From positions 124,001 through 188,000 of the forward strand of contig NZ_CP150951.2 in the NCBI RefSeq assembly GCF_038069655.2: a DNA stretch of 64,000 nt, written 5' to 3'. Both the position numbers and the translations under genes were made by a program. The notes below the pieces were generated by a model that worked only from the letters and a program-made list of their open reading frames with translations, was not told the origin of the DNA and ran no database searches. This DNA is from Yoonia sp. BS5-3 (lineage in GTDB: Bacteria > Pseudomonadota > Alphaproteobacteria > Rhodobacterales > Rhodobacteraceae). This document shows, in pieces, positions 9,424-18,773 of this stretch (positions are counted from its first letter, which is position 1; each line of letters starts with the position of its first letter).

Positions 9424-10793
9424 CACAACAGCCAGACCGCTGCCAGCCCCAAAAAGGCAAAGAAACCAACAATATCCGTGACGGTCGTGACAAATGCACC
9501 CGAGGCCAGCGCCGGGTCCACGCCGGTCTTTTCCAGCAAAACCGGGATCACCGTGCCCGCCAACCCGGCCACAACCATGTTGATCACCATCGCCACTGCG
9601 ATCACGACGCCCAACATGGGCGATCCAAACCAGACCAGCCCAACCGCGCCCATGACAACAGCAAAGATCAACCCGTTGATCAGACCCACCAGCACCTCGC
9701 GCCGGATCACGCGCCACATATTGGCCGTTGTCAAATCGCGGGTCGCCAAAGCGCGCACGGCCACCGTTAGCGATTGCGTGCCCGCATTACCGCCCATGGA
9801 CGCCACAATGGGCATCAGAACCGCAAGCGCCACAAGCCCGGCGATGGTTTCCTCAAACAATGCGATGACCAGCGACGCCAAAATTGCCGTGATCAGGTTG
9901 ACCGCGAGCCAGGGAAAGCGCCGTTTGGTCGTGTCGATCACCTTATCCGACAAACGCCCCTCGCCTACACCAGCCAAGCGCAAAATATCTTCCTCGGCCT
10001 CTTCTTCGAGAAAGACCATCGCGTCATCAATCGTGATCACCCCAACGACCCGGTCGTCATCATCAACCACGGGGGCGGTGATCATGTGATAGTGGTTGAT
10101 CGCCTGCGCGACCTCTTCGACATCCTGTGCGACGTGAAAGGTGCGAAACGTCGGCTCGGTCAGCTCATTCAACGGCATATCACGCGGATGGCTGAGGATA
10201 CGACCCAGGGTCACGTAACCCACCGCCTTCAGGCGCGGATCGACAAGGATGATGTGGTAAAACTGGTCGGGCAGCACCACGTCAGAGCGCAGATAGTCAA
10301 TGGCATCGCCCACGGTCCAATGTTCCGGCGCGCGCACCAGTTCCGATTGCATATGGCGGCCGGCCGATTCCTCGGGATAGGTCAGCGCCTGTTCGACAAC
10401 GACCCGGTCACCGGCATCAAGCGCCTCAAGCACGGCCTCTTGCTGGGGTTCATCAAGATATTCGACCAGATCGACAACATCGTCACTGTCCAGCTCGCGC
10501 ACCGCCTCGGCCAGTTCTTCGGGGGCGAGCTGTTCGATAACCTCTTCGCGCAGGCTTTCGTCAAGCTCGGACAGCACATCGCCTTCCAGCCCGCCGGACC
10601 ACAGCGACAGAACATCCGGGCGGTATTTACCATCGATCTGTTCGAGCAAATGGGCCACGTCCGCCGGATGCAGCGGATCAAGAAGCCGGTCCAGATTAGC
10701 GCTTGAACGCGCTTTGACGGCCTCAAGGACATCAGCAAGCAATCGGTCGGTGATACCAAACGCTTCTTCGGTGTTGTCTAATGTTTCTGCCAT
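9423..10793 (-). CDS. mgtE: magnesium transporter MgtE
   Basis: 456 residues. The MgtE N-domain (ADVLEAVKARS... LLDPLHPADVAHLLEQID) is followed by two CBS motifs (SDVVLPDQFYHIILVDPRLK; INHYHMITAPVVDDDDRVVGVI) and a five-helix pore domain with the signature PIVASMGGNAGTQSL. It forms a homodimeric Mg2+ channel gated by Mg2+ binding to the acidic cytosolic domains. The start at 10793 (MAETLDNTEEAFG) is preceded by a GAGGG ribosome site; the upstream extension to 11063 overlaps guaD and is not plausible. The promoter must lie in the about 98 bases shared with the divergent guaD. Confidence 0.95.
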   Translation of the reverse strand: MAETLDNTEEAFGITDRLLADVLEAVKARSSANLDRLLDPLHPADVAHLLEQIDGKYRPDVLSLWSGGLEGDVLSELDESLREEVIEQLAPEELAEAVRELDSDDVVDLVEYLDEPQQEAVLEALDAGDRVVVEQALTYPEESAGRHMQSELVRAPEHWTVGDAIDYLRSDVVLPDQFYHIILVDPRLKAVGYVTLGRILSHPRDMPLNELTEPTFRTFHVAQDVEEVAQAINHYHMITAPVVDDDDRVVGVITIDDAMVFLEEEAEEDILRLAGVGEGRLSDKVIDTTKRRFPWLAVNLITAILASLVIALFEETIAGLVALAVLMPIVASMGGNAGTQSLTVAVRALATRDLTTANMWRVIRREVLVGLINGLIFAVVMGAVGLVWFGSPMLGVVIAVAMVINMVVAGLAGTVIPVLLEKTGVDPALASGAFVTTVTDIVGFFAFLGLAAVWLL

Positions 10794-10891
10794 AATGCGC
10801 CCTCGCTTAATCGCAACATAATGGATCGGTGCGGTTCTACAACGCGCATTCACCGATTTACCCCACCATAAGGGCACCATATGGTAAGCGC

Positions 10892-12184
10892 ATGACAAAA
10901 CAGCTTCTTTTGGGCCAGACCCTTGGTTTTTCCGGCAATCCATTGACCACTGAATGGGCCGATGTGACAGAGCATGACAGTGCAGGCGGCGTGTTGATCG
11001 CGGACGGCCGGATTGCGGCCACTGGAAATGGTGCGGCCCTGCGTTCGGCCCATCCTGATGCAACCGTTACAGATTATGGGGACGCGCTGATCAGCCCGGG
11101 TTTTGTGGATGCCCATATGCATTATCCGCAAACCGGCATTATCGCCAGCTGGGGCAAGCAGCTGATTGACTGGCTGAACAGCTATACATTCCCAGAAGAG
11201 GCCCGCTTTGCCGATCAAGGCTATGCCCGCCAGATAGCGGGCCAGACATTGGACCTTGCCCTCGCCCATGGCACGACCACGCTGACCAGCTTTTGCACGA
11301 TCCACCCGGGCAGTGTGACCGCTTTCTTTGAAGCCGCTGCCACCCGCAATATGGCCGTTATCGCAGGCAAGACCTGCATGGATCGCAATGCCCCTGATGA
11401 TCTGCATGACACGGCGCAATCGGCCTATGATGACAGCAAGGCCTTGCTTGACGAATGGCATGGCAAGGGACGGGCAAACTATGCGATCACGCCGCGCTTT
11501 TCACCGACCTCAACACCTGCGCAGCTTGAGGCACTGGGGGCGCTTTGGGCCGAAAACCCCGGCATACTGATGCAAACCCATCTGAGCGAACAGCTGCCCG
11601 AAATCGCCTGGGTAAAAGAGCTGTTCCCCCAGTCCCGCGATTATCTGGATACTTATGAAGCCTTTGGTCTGCTTGGACCTGGCGGGCTTTATGGCCACGC
11701 GATCCATCTGGAACAGCGCGAGATTGACCGCCTGTCCGAAATTGATGCCAGTGTCGTGCATTGTCCGACCTCAAATACCTTTATCGGCTCGGGTCTGTTT
11801 GATCTGATGGGGCTGGCGCAGGCGGGTCTGCGCATTGGCCTGGCCACCGATACGGGCGGCGGGTCGTCCTTTTCCATGCTGCGCGTGATGGCTGCCGCTT
11901 ATGAAATTGGCCAGTTGCGCGGGACTGCGCTGCACCCTGCCCAATTGATGTGGTTGGCCACGGAGGGATCGGCACAATCGCTGCATATGGGCGGACAAAT
12001 CGGGCATCTGGGTGCCGGCGCCATGGCGGACATCACCGTGCTTGATCTGGCCTCTACCCCGGCGATTGCCCAGCGTCATGGGCTCGCCCGCGATATTTGG
12101 GACGCCCTGTTTCCAACGATCATGATGGGCGATGATCGCGCGATCAAAGATGTTTGGGTGGCTGGACAGCGCGTGGACGCTTAG
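10892..12184 (+). CDS. guaD: guanine deaminase
   Basis: 430 residues. The enzyme hydrolyses guanine to xanthine and ammonia. Amidohydrolase metal ligands are visible: the HxH in SPGFVDAHMHYPQTG, the His in MQTHLSEQ, the His of YGHAIHLE and the Asp in LATDTGGGSSFSM. HCPTSN and SWGKQLIDWLNSYTFPEE are characteristic of GuaD rather than other family members. The conserved start MTKQLLLGQTL fixes the ATG at 10892. It is divergent from mgtE and ends with a 4-nt convergent overlap onto the CAP lipoprotein gene. Together with the 8-oxoguanine deaminase-like gene nearby it makes a purine-base catabolic neighbourhood. Confidence 0.93.
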   Translation: MTKQLLLGQTLGFSGNPLTTEWADVTEHDSAGGVLIADGRIAATGNGAALRSAHPDATVTDYGDALISPGFVDAHMHYPQTGIIASWGKQLIDWLNSYTFPEEARFADQGYARQIAGQTLDLALAHGTTTLTSFCTIHPGSVTAFFEAAATRNMAVIAGKTCMDRNAPDDLHDTAQSAYDDSKALLDEWHGKGRANYAITPRFSPTSTPAQLEALGALWAENPGILMQTHLSEQLPEIAWVKELFPQSRDYLDTYEAFGLLGPGGLYGHAIHLEQREIDRLSEIDASVVHCPTSNTFIGSGLFDLMGLAQAGLRIGLATDTGGGSSFSMLRVMAAAYEIGQLRGTALHPAQLMWLATEGSAQSLHMGGQIGHLGAGAMADITVLDLASTPAIAQRHGLARDIWDALFPTIMMGDDRAIKDVWVAGQRVDA

Positions 12185-12660
12185 CAGCCCCGCGACAGGA
12201 CCAGCACCCAGGTATTACCGCTGCGCCCTAGCCCGTAGCCATCATATTGTGCGCCAAGCATATTGCGCCGGTGCCCTGACGAATCCTGCCAAGAGCTGAA
12301 CACTTGTGCCTCGGATGTTTGTCCGCGCGCGATGTTTTCAGCCACGGCCCGATATTGGCAACCGGTGGCGGCAACCCGCGCCGCCATATCATTGCCGTTC
12401 GGACCACCCGGGGATTGATGCGAGAAGTAGCCGCGCTGGTTCATATCTTCGGCGTGCAATTGCGCGGCCTGGCGCAACAGGGCGTTCGGCTGCACCGCGC
12501 CCCGTCCTTGGGCGGCACGAAATGCGTTCAGATCAGCGCCAAAGCTGCCGGTCAGACCGACGGACGGGCTGCCGCCCCCTGATGTGACCTGTGTCGCACT
12601 GCCTGTCGATTGGCATGCCGTCAGCAGGCAAAGCCCTGCAGCGAGAAGAAAGCGTTTCAT
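12181..12660 (-). CDS. CAP-domain (SCP/PR1) lipoprotein
   Basis: 159 residues. The N-terminus MKRFLLAAGLCLLTACQS is a lipoprotein signal with lipobox LTAC, so Cys16 is probably lipidated and the domain faces the periplasm. The CAP fold is shown by LNAFRAAQGRG, QAAQLHAEDMNQRGYFSHQSPGG (first metal His), VAENIARG and WQDSSGHRRNML (second His) and the closing LVLSRGC. The function of bacterial CAP lipoproteins is poorly known. A second, non-lipidated CAP protein is at 61422-61904. It converges on guaD with 4 nt overlap. Confidence 0.9.
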   Translation of the reverse strand: MKRFLLAAGLCLLTACQSTGSATQVTSGGGSPSVGLTGSFGADLNAFRAAQGRGAVQPNALLRQAAQLHAEDMNQRGYFSHQSPGGPNGNDMAARVAATGCQYRAVAENIARGQTSEAQVFSSWQDSSGHRRNMLGAQYDGYGLGRSGNTWVLVLSRGC

Positions 12661-12752
12661 TGCGGCTCCGGTTATTACGTCTCAATCCGGGGTTATCAGC
12701 GCAATGGGTGATCATGAAGGCAGCTTTTGGGCGATTGGCGGCAGGCCGCGCC

Positions 12753-14090
12753 TTATTCGGCCAATCTTTGCGCAAGTGTGTTTTGCCGGGCAATCAGCTG
12801 GGCCGTATCGATGGTTGTCATCTGCCCGTCACGCACGATCTGTCGCCCTTCGACAATCAGGTCTCTGACCTTCAATGGCCCCGCCAGCAAGAGGGCAGCC
12901 GGATCCCATGACCCCGCATTTTCAATGGCTTGCGTATCCCACAGCGCGATATCAGCCCGTTTACCAACTGCGATCTGACCGCAATCATCGCGGCCCAACA
13001 CCGCCGCGCCGCCGCGTGTTGCGATCTCAAGCGCTTCGCGGGCGGACATGGCATCGGCCCCGTTTTGCACCCGTTGCATCAGCATGGCCTGCCGTGCCTC
13101 GCCGACCAGATTACCCACATCATTCGAGGCAGAACCATCAACACCTAGCCCAACGGGAACCCCGGCATCGCGCATCGCGCGCACAGGCGCGATCCCCGAT
13201 CCAAGTCTGCAATTGGAACAGGGGCAATGCGCCACGCCCGTATGGGTCCGGGCGAAAAGATCGATTTCCTGACCATCAAGTTTCACACAATGCGCGTGCC
13301 AGACGTCATCACCTGTCCAGCCCAGATCCTCGGCATATTGGCCGGGGCGGCAGCCGAACTTTTCCAATGAATATGCGATGTCTTCGTCATTTTCGGCCAG
13401 ATGTGTATGCATCATCACCCCCTTATCGCGGGCCAAAACAGCCGCGTCGCGCATCAGATCCCGGCTGACCGAAAAGGGGCTACATGGTGCAACGCCAACG
13501 CGGACCATCGCACCGGGCGCAGGATTATGGAAAGTGTCAATCACCCGGATACTGTCGTTCAGGATCGCGGCTTCATCTTCAACCAGCGCATCTGGCGGCA
13601 GGCCGCCATCGCTTTCACCAATGCTCATCGCGCCGCGCGTGGCATGAAAGCGCAGCCCCACTTCGGATGCGGCCGCGATCGTGTCATCCAGACGGGCGCC
13701 GTTGGGATACAGATACAAATGATCCGAGGTCATCGTGCAGCCGGACAAAGCCAGCTCAACCAGACCAACCTGGGCTGAGACAAACATCTCTTCGGGCCCA
13801 AAAAGTGCCCAGATCGGGTAGAGCCGCTGCAACCACCCAAAAAGCAACGCATCCTGTGCCCCAGGCACAGCGCGGGTCAAGGTTTGATAAAGGTGATGAT
13901 GGGTGTTGATCAGCCCCGGCGTGACCACCGTACGGCGCGCATCAATGATCGTGGCGTTGTCTGGTGCAAGGCCAGAGCCGATCTGCGCAATCACCCCGTC
14001 CTGCAAAAGCAGGTCGGTATCCTCAAGCTCGCGCCGGGTATCATCCATCGTCAGGATGTGACGGGCATTTTTGATCAGAATATTAACCAT
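12753..14090 (-). CDS. 8-oxoguanine deaminase-like amidohydrolase (TrzN/AtzA group)
   Basis: 445 residues. It has the amidohydrolase ligands HHH in TPGLINTHHHLYQTLTRAVPG, MMHTHLAEND, the WHAHCVK His and GLGVDGSASNDVG. HCPCSNCRLGSG and the spacing match the 8-oxoguanine deaminase / chlorohydrolase-like branch, whose best characterised bacterial member converts 8-oxoguanine to urate. An isocytosine or other aminopurine/aminopyrimidine substrate is possible. The ATG at 14088-14090 (MVNILIKNARHIL) is the natural start and lies 8 nt inside the phosphatase gene, so the pair is translationally coupled. The location near guaD supports a purine-base role. Confidence 0.82.
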   Translation of the reverse strand: MVNILIKNARHILTMDDTRRELEDTDLLLQDGVIAQIGSGLAPDNATIIDARRTVVTPGLINTHHHLYQTLTRAVPGAQDALLFGWLQRLYPIWALFGPEEMFVSAQVGLVELALSGCTMTSDHLYLYPNGARLDDTIAAASEVGLRFHATRGAMSIGESDGGLPPDALVEDEAAILNDSIRVIDTFHNPAPGAMVRVGVAPCSPFSVSRDLMRDAAVLARDKGVMMHTHLAENDEDIAYSLEKFGCRPGQYAEDLGWTGDDVWHAHCVKLDGQEIDLFARTHTGVAHCPCSNCRLGSGIAPVRAMRDAGVPVGLGVDGSASNDVGNLVGEARQAMLMQRVQNGADAMSAREALEIATRGGAAVLGRDDCGQIAVGKRADIALWDTQAIENAGSWDPAALLLAGPLKVRDLIVEGRQIVRDGQMTTIDTAQLIARQNTLAQRLAE

Positions 14091-14892
14091 GCAGACTATC
14101 TTGCAGGATTTCCATCGCAGCGGCATGCAGCGCCGGCGTGGCCGCTGCGAGCGCCCGGCCGCCGTTATGCACGGGACCGCCTTGCCAATCGGTGACGATC
14201 CCACCTGCCGCAGTGATCACCGCAATCGGGGCTTGGATATCGTAGGCATTCAGGCCCGCCTCGATCACCAGATCGACCTGACCAGCGGCGAGCAGCGCAT
14301 AACCGTAGCAGTCCATGCCATAGCGGGTCAGTTTTGCTTGGGATGCGACGGCGTGAAAAGCACGCCCTTCAGCCTTGCTGCCAACTTCAGGAAAGGTGGT
14401 CAAAACCGTCGCATCAGCCAGGTCGCGCCCGCTGCGGCAGGCCAAATCGCGGGTCCCTTGTGGGCCTGTGACAGTTGCCTGGCCAAACCCACCGGCAAAA
14501 CGTTCTGAAATGTAAGGTTGATCAATGATCCCGTATTTTGGCCCGGTCTTGTCAGCGACCGAGATCAGGACACCCCAAGTCGGCGTGCCGCTGATATACC
14601 CCCGGGTGCCATCGATGGGATCCAGCACCCAAGTCAAACCCGTTGTGCCGGGCTTATGGCCGTATTCTTCGCCCAATATCGCGTCATCTGGACGCTCGCG
14701 GGCCAAAACAGTGCGCATGGCCTGTTCGGCCGCACGATCAGCGACCGTGACCGGATCAAATGCCCCATCGCCCTTGTCATCTGCGACAAGGGCTGGCGCA
14801 CGAAAATGCATGAGTGTTTCAGGCCTGGCTGCATCAGCCAGAAGATGGGCCACCCGGATCAACTCTGCCTGGCCCGTCGCATCGATCATCAT
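14083..14892 (-). CDS. hisN: inositol-monophosphatase-family protein, HisN-type histidinol-phosphatase
   Basis: 269 residues from the ATG at 14892 (a TTG at 14898 is possible). IMPase metal-site motifs are complete: DPVTVADRAAEQAM, GEEYG, WVLDPIDGTRGYISG and near the end LNAYDIQAPIAVITAAGG (WD-like second site). The WVLDPIDGTRGYI variant and length point to the HisN subgroup, which dephosphorylates histidinol phosphate in Actinobacteria and several proteobacteria. An inositol-phosphate or other sugar-phosphate substrate remains possible, more so because a large inositol cluster is in the same window. It overlaps the deaminase gene by 8 nt. Confidence 0.75.
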   Translation of the reverse strand: MMIDATGQAELIRVAHLLADAARPETLMHFRAPALVADDKGDGAFDPVTVADRAAEQAMRTVLARERPDDAILGEEYGHKPGTTGLTWVLDPIDGTRGYISGTPTWGVLISVADKTGPKYGIIDQPYISERFAGGFGQATVTGPQGTRDLACRSGRDLADATVLTTFPEVGSKAEGRAFHAVASQAKLTRYGMDCYGYALLAAGQVDLVIEAGLNAYDIQAPIAVITAAGGIVTDWQGGPVHNGGRALAAATPALHAAAMEILQDSLHG

Positions 14893-14963
14893 GTGCAAAT
14901 CCCAATCTGCGCCGCATTCACATTCTGCGGTAACGCGGTGCAGTCAGGCGGGTCAAGGCCGGA

Positions 14964-15335
14964 TCAGGCGGCCTCGCTCAATACGCGGGCAAGGTCAAAA
15001 AGGCGGCGACGCTGATTTTCAGGGATCGCATAATAGGACCGGAGCAGTTCCAGCGCCTCTTTATCGGTCAGGATGTCGCCCGGCATGTCGCCCTGAGCGC
15101 TATCAGCCGAAGGTTGAGCATCCAAACCTTCAAAGAAGAAGGATACAGGCACCTGCAGCACGTTTGCGATGTCCCAAAGACGGGATGCGCTGACGCGGTT
15201 CATGCCTGTTTCGTATTTTTGAATCTGCTGAAATTTGATCCCAACATTTTCAGCCAGCTGTTGCTGCGTCGTTCCATTCATCCAACGGCGATGGCGAATA
15301 CGCTTGCCTACATGGACGTCTACCGGATGTTTCAT
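14964..15335 (-). CDS. XRE-family HTH transcriptional regulator
   Basis: 123 residues. An N-terminal helix-turn-helix (GKRIRHRRWMNGTTQQQLAENVGIKFQQIQKYETG...) is followed by a loop ending SFFFEGLDAQ and a C-terminal tail LLRSYYAIPENQRRRLFDLARVL. Very similar small regulators are common in Rhodobacterales, often in several copies; targets are unknown. GAGGAAAAG lies just before the ATG at 15335 (MKHPVDVHVG), so that start is preferred over one nine codons upstream. It is expressed in the same direction as the phosphatase/deaminase pair, and its stop is about 70 nt upstream of the hisN start. It could control that pair. Confidence 0.88.
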   Translation of the reverse strand: MKHPVDVHVGKRIRHRRWMNGTTQQQLAENVGIKFQQIQKYETGMNRVSASRLWDIANVLQVPVSFFFEGLDAQPSADSAQGDMPGDILTDKEALELLRSYYAIPENQRRRLFDLARVLSEAA

Positions 15336-15611
15336 TTTCTTTTCCTCAGTTTCAAAGTCCACAGCAGATCATCTGCTGGGTCTCATAGCAGTTCTGACCA
15401 CTTGCTTCTGAAAAGACCAAGTGTTGTCCCGCCAGAGGTGCATGACACTGATCGCACATAACACGCAACGGTTGCAGTCGCAGACCTGACCTTTAAGACA
15501 GGTTCTGATGCCGGATTTTTCACAAAACGACCAAAAGAACGGCATTTTTGCCCTATCGGATCATGTCACGATAAAGGTTAATAAAGTCATACTATAAAGG
15601 AATCGTGTAAA

Positions 15612-16571
15612 ATGCGTGCATTTCAGGTCACCGACTTCAACGCGCCCCCTAACCTTGCGCGTGTAGAGCTGCCCACACCCAAAACCGGCGAAGTTTTGCT
15701 TGAAATTGCCGCATGCGGGCTGAATTTCGCCGATCTTTTGATGGCCGATGGGACATATCAAGACACCCCCGCGCCGCCGTTCACCCTGGGGATGGAGGTC
15801 TGCGGCACCGTCATCGCCCATGGCCCGGATGTGACTGCCCCCGCCATCGGCACCCGTGTTGCCGTCTTTGGCGGTCAGGGCGGGATGGCCGACAAGGGGG
15901 TTTTTCCAGCCGCGCTTTGCAGGCCTGTCCCAGATCAAATGCCTGCCGAAACGGCCGCCGGTTTCATGGTCGCCTATGGAACATCGCATTTGGCGTTGAC
16001 CCGCCGCGCGCAACTTAAAGCAGGCGAAACGCTTCTTGTTTTGGGGGCTGCTGGCGGCGTTGGATTGACCGCTGTTGAGATCGGCAAAGCCATGGGTGCC
16101 ACTGTCATCGCCGTCGCCCGCGGCGCCGATAAGCTGGCCGTTGCACGGGCCGCAGGCGCAGATCATCTGATCGACAGTCACACCGAGGATGTCAAAGCCG
16201 CCGTCAAAGCACTGGGCGGTGCGGATGTGGTCTATGACCCCGTTGGCGGCGCATTGTTCAAAGCAGCGCTTGGCGCTTGCAATCGCGAAGCCCGCATCAT
16301 TGTGATTGGCTTTGCCAGCGGCGATATCCCCCAGATCCCGGCCAATATCGTCTTGGTGAAGAACATCACCGTGATCGGGTTTTATTGGGGCGGCTATCTG
16401 GGTTTTAACCGCAAAGCGCTGACCGACAGCCTGGCCGAGCTGATGGCATGGTATGCAGCGGGACGATTGAAGCCGCATATCAGCCATGTGATCCCGCTTG
16501 AAAATGCCGCCGATGCGCTTGCGCTGATGCGCACCCGTCAATCGACGGGCAAAGTGGTCATTACGCCGTAA
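15612..16571 (+). CDS. zinc-independent quinone oxidoreductase (MDR superfamily)
   Basis: 319 residues. GroES-like N-terminus with NFADLLMADGTYQDTPAPPFTLGMEVCGTV, then a Rossmann domain with LVLGAAGGVGLTAVEIGKAMGA for NADPH. The alcohol-dehydrogenase zinc ligands are absent, as in Qor-type enzymes and acryloyl-CoA reductase-like relatives. It reduces quinones or enone-like substrates with NADPH; the exact substrate is unknown. AAGGA precedes the ATG by about ten bases. The 3' end overlaps the convergent LysR gene by 11 nt. The 276 bases between this gene and the XRE start hold no gene I can see. Confidence 0.9.
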   Translation: MRAFQVTDFNAPPNLARVELPTPKTGEVLLEIAACGLNFADLLMADGTYQDTPAPPFTLGMEVCGTVIAHGPDVTAPAIGTRVAVFGGQGGMADKGVFPAALCRPVPDQMPAETAAGFMVAYGTSHLALTRRAQLKAGETLLVLGAAGGVGLTAVEIGKAMGATVIAVARGADKLAVARAAGADHLIDSHTEDVKAAVKALGGADVVYDPVGGALFKAALGACNREARIIVIGFASGDIPQIPANIVLVKNITVIGFYWGGYLGFNRKALTDSLAELMAWYAAGRLKPHISHVIPLENAADALALMRTRQSTGKVVITP

Positions 16572-17433
16572 CCGGCGCCTTCAAGGCATGAAACCCATCG
16601 CGAATGAAGCGTGACAGATCGGACACAACCGGGCCATCATCAAGATTAGCTTGATAAATATTCACGCTCATGCGGCGAAGTTCTGGCAGATTGCCGCCAT
16701 GGGCAATCTGTTCGAAATGTCGCGGCTCGGTACCCTCAAGCATCGTGTGAACAGCCAAATCCGCGCTGACGGTCGCCTCAATCGTGCGCGTGGAATCGCT
16801 TTCAACGGCCATTTCCCAAGGCACACCGGCCTCATCCAGTCGCCGTTGGACGAATTGACGAAAAATGCAACGCTGCTCATAAGCCAGACGCAAAGGGCGC
16901 TGTTTCCAGGCTTGCCCATCAGGTGCACCGACCCAGACGAGCGGGATCTCGGCGATCGTCTCGCCGCCGACACCAACACGATCTTCTGTCGTTAGGATCA
17001 CATCAATTTCGCCGCGATTGAATTCCTCAATCAGTTTGCGCGTAAATGACGACACAAGATGAACACGCATCCGTGGATAGGCGGCCGCAAAGCGGCGCAG
17101 CACCTGCGGAATAACCGGATAAACAATGTCATGAGGCACACCCAGCGTGACCTCGCCCTCAAATTCGCGGGCGGTCAGCTTGCCATAGATTTCGTCATTT
17201 AAGATCAGCATCCGGCGCGCATAGCTGAGCAGCTGCTCACCCTGCGAAGTCAGCGCAATGGTCCGCGCGGACCGATCCAGCAATACCGCATTCAGCGATT
17301 CCTCCAGCCGTTTGAGCTGCATGGAAACCGCTGATTGGGTCAGGTTCAGCAAACCTGCCGCCTTTGTCACGCCGCCGGTATCGGCCACGGCAACAAAAGA
17401 CCGCAGAGCTGTCATGTCGAGATTTCTAGCCAT
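16561..17433 (-). CDS. LysR-family transcriptional regulator
   Basis: 290 residues. A winged HTH at residues 4-60 (MTALRSFVAVADTGGVTKAAGLLNLTQSAVSMQLKRLEE in short blocks) is followed by the periplasmic-binding-like effector domain (EVTLGVPHDIVYPVIPQVL). An AAGGA ribosome site precedes the ATG at 17433 (MARNLDMTAL); an upstream ATG at 17460 lacks one. It is divergent from the DUF1127 gene across about 110 bases, the usual arrangement for LysR regulators and their target. Its effector is unknown. Confidence 0.9.
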   Translation of the reverse strand: MARNLDMTALRSFVAVADTGGVTKAAGLLNLTQSAVSMQLKRLEESLNAVLLDRSARTIALTSQGEQLLSYARRMLILNDEIYGKLTAREFEGEVTLGVPHDIVYPVIPQVLRRFAAAYPRMRVHLVSSFTRKLIEEFNRGEIDVILTTEDRVGVGGETIAEIPLVWVGAPDGQAWKQRPLRLAYEQRCIFRQFVQRRLDEAGVPWEMAVESDSTRTIEATVSADLAVHTMLEGTEPRHFEQIAHGGNLPELRRMSVNIYQANLDDGPVVSDLSRFIRDGFHALKAPVTA

Positions 17434-17545
17434 CACAATCCTTGATGTTTCACTTTCCAAACATTCATTTTCATAATGATATACATCCCCCTACATATCA
17501 AGCATCAAAATGAATCAACGCGAATACATCACGAAAGGATATGAA

Positions 17546-17770
17546 ATGACCATTTCAGTCAGCCACGCGCAAACATCATGCCTTGCGCCTCGCGCAGATC
17601 ACCCGACCCTGTTGCAGCGGATCGCCAACATGGCCTCAGTTTACCGGCAGCGCAAAGCCCTGCGCAGCTTGGAGCCTCATCTGCTTGCAGATATCGGGAT
17701 CACGCAAACCGAGGCCGCCCAAGAAAGCGCAAAACCGGTTTGGAATGTGCCTGCACATTGGTCGCATTAA
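17546..17770 (+). CDS. DUF1127 small protein
   Basis: 74 residues. The C-terminal half carries the DUF1127 signature: a basic helix YRQRKALRSLEPHLLADIGIT followed by QTEA..ES.KPVWNVP. Such small Arg-rich proteins are abundant in Alphaproteobacteria and some bind RNA, affecting sRNA and phosphate/carbon adaptation in Rhodobacter and Agrobacterium. AAAGGA lies before the ATG at 17546; the longer frame from 17510 is less likely. It is divergent from lysR, which may regulate it. Confidence 0.85.
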   Translation: MTISVSHAQTSCLAPRADHPTLLQRIANMASVYRQRKALRSLEPHLLADIGITQTEAAQESAKPVWNVPAHWSH

Positions 17771-17922
17771 GCGGCCAATCGTGCAGCCTGCGACAATCCC
17801 GCCCGAAACAATTGGAAAACCCCGATTTTCGCGATCACGCACTTGAAAATCCGGCCATACCTGCCAATATCAGCCACTAAGGATGCCGTTTTGCGGCGCC
17901 GCTGTTTTAACTGGAGGTTTCA

Positions 17923-18663
17923 ATGGCTCAATATGAGGCAATAAGAACGGTCGGCGGGGTCCGCACGGCCGAAATCGACGAAGGGCTTCGCGCCCACATG
18001 AACAAAGTCTACGGCACAATGTCTGTAGGTATGTTCATTACATTCGCTGCGGCTTGGGCGATTTCCGGGTTGGCCGTCAGCAATGGCCAGATTACCGCAC
18101 TGGGTGAGGCAATTTATTTCTCGCCGTTGAGATGGGTGATCATGTTCGCGCCTTTGGCGTTTGTGTTTGGCCTGTCGGCAATGATCAACCGCATGTCTGC
18201 GGCAACGGCGCAGTTTGTGTTCTACTCATTTGCAGCCGTCATGGGGCTTTCGCTTAGCTCGATCTTCCTGATCTACACCGGCGTGTCGATTATTCAGGTC
18301 TTCCTGATCACATCGATTGCCTTCGCTGGCCTGTCGATTTGGGGCTACACAACCAAGAAAGACATCTCAGGTTGGGGTTCATTCCTGATCATGGGCGTGA
18401 TCGGTCTGATCGTGGCATCAATCGTTAACCTGTTCATGCAGTCCGAAGCAATCATGTATGCGATTTCGATGATTGGTGTTCTGATCTTTGCTGGCCTGAC
18501 AGCGTATGACACGCAAAAGATCAAGACTGACTACATTGCGCATGCGGCGCATGGCGATAGCGAATGGCTTGGGAAGGCCGCGATTATGGGTGCGTTGAAC
18601 CTGTATCTGGACTTCATCAACATGTTCATCTTTCTGCTGCAACTGTTCGGCAGCCGCGAATAA
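17923..18663 (+). CDS. Bax inhibitor-1 / YccA-family membrane protein
   Basis: 246 residues with seven hydrophobic segments. The cytosolic N-terminus (AQYEAIRTVGGVRTAEIDEGLRAHMNKVYG) and the C-terminal AYDTQKIKTDYIAHAAHGD..., containing the DTQ motif, identify the UPF0005/BI-1 family, pH-sensitive Ca2+-leak channels in characterised members. A strong GGAGG sits before the start. The gene is single and closed by the terminator at 18691-18725. Confidence 0.93.
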   Translation: MAQYEAIRTVGGVRTAEIDEGLRAHMNKVYGTMSVGMFITFAAAWAISGLAVSNGQITALGEAIYFSPLRWVIMFAPLAFVFGLSAMINRMSAATAQFVFYSFAAVMGLSLSSIFLIYTGVSIIQVFLITSIAFAGLSIWGYTTKKDISGWGSFLIMGVIGLIVASIVNLFMQSEAIMYAISMIGVLIFAGLTAYDTQKIKTDYIAHAAHGDSEWLGKAAIMGALNLYLDFINMFIFLLQLFGSRE

Positions 18664-18690
18664 TAATTTCGCACAGAAAATCTGATTGGG

Positions 18691-18725
18691 CCCCATGCAA
18701 CGATATTGCATGGGGTTCTTTTTTT
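18691..18725 (+). terminator. rho-independent terminator of the BI-1 gene
   Basis: Perfect ten-base stem CCCCATGCAA / TTGCATGGGG with a five-base loop (CGATA), followed by TTC and a run of T. It is one of the strongest terminators in the window and isolates the following eight-gene operon from upstream transcription. Confidence 0.93.
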
Positions 18726-18773
18726 GCCCGGTACGGTTATCAATTGCCCTGATGCGTGGCTTTCAATTTAATT

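Noticed and set aside
9358..10706. Plus-strand frames of 243 and 310 codons
   Set aside because: They oppose mgtE and the folate cyclo-ligase, whose motifs and lengths are complete.
15561..16541. Minus-strand frame of 326 codons
   Set aside because: It is a shadow of the quinone oxidoreductase gene on the plus strand.
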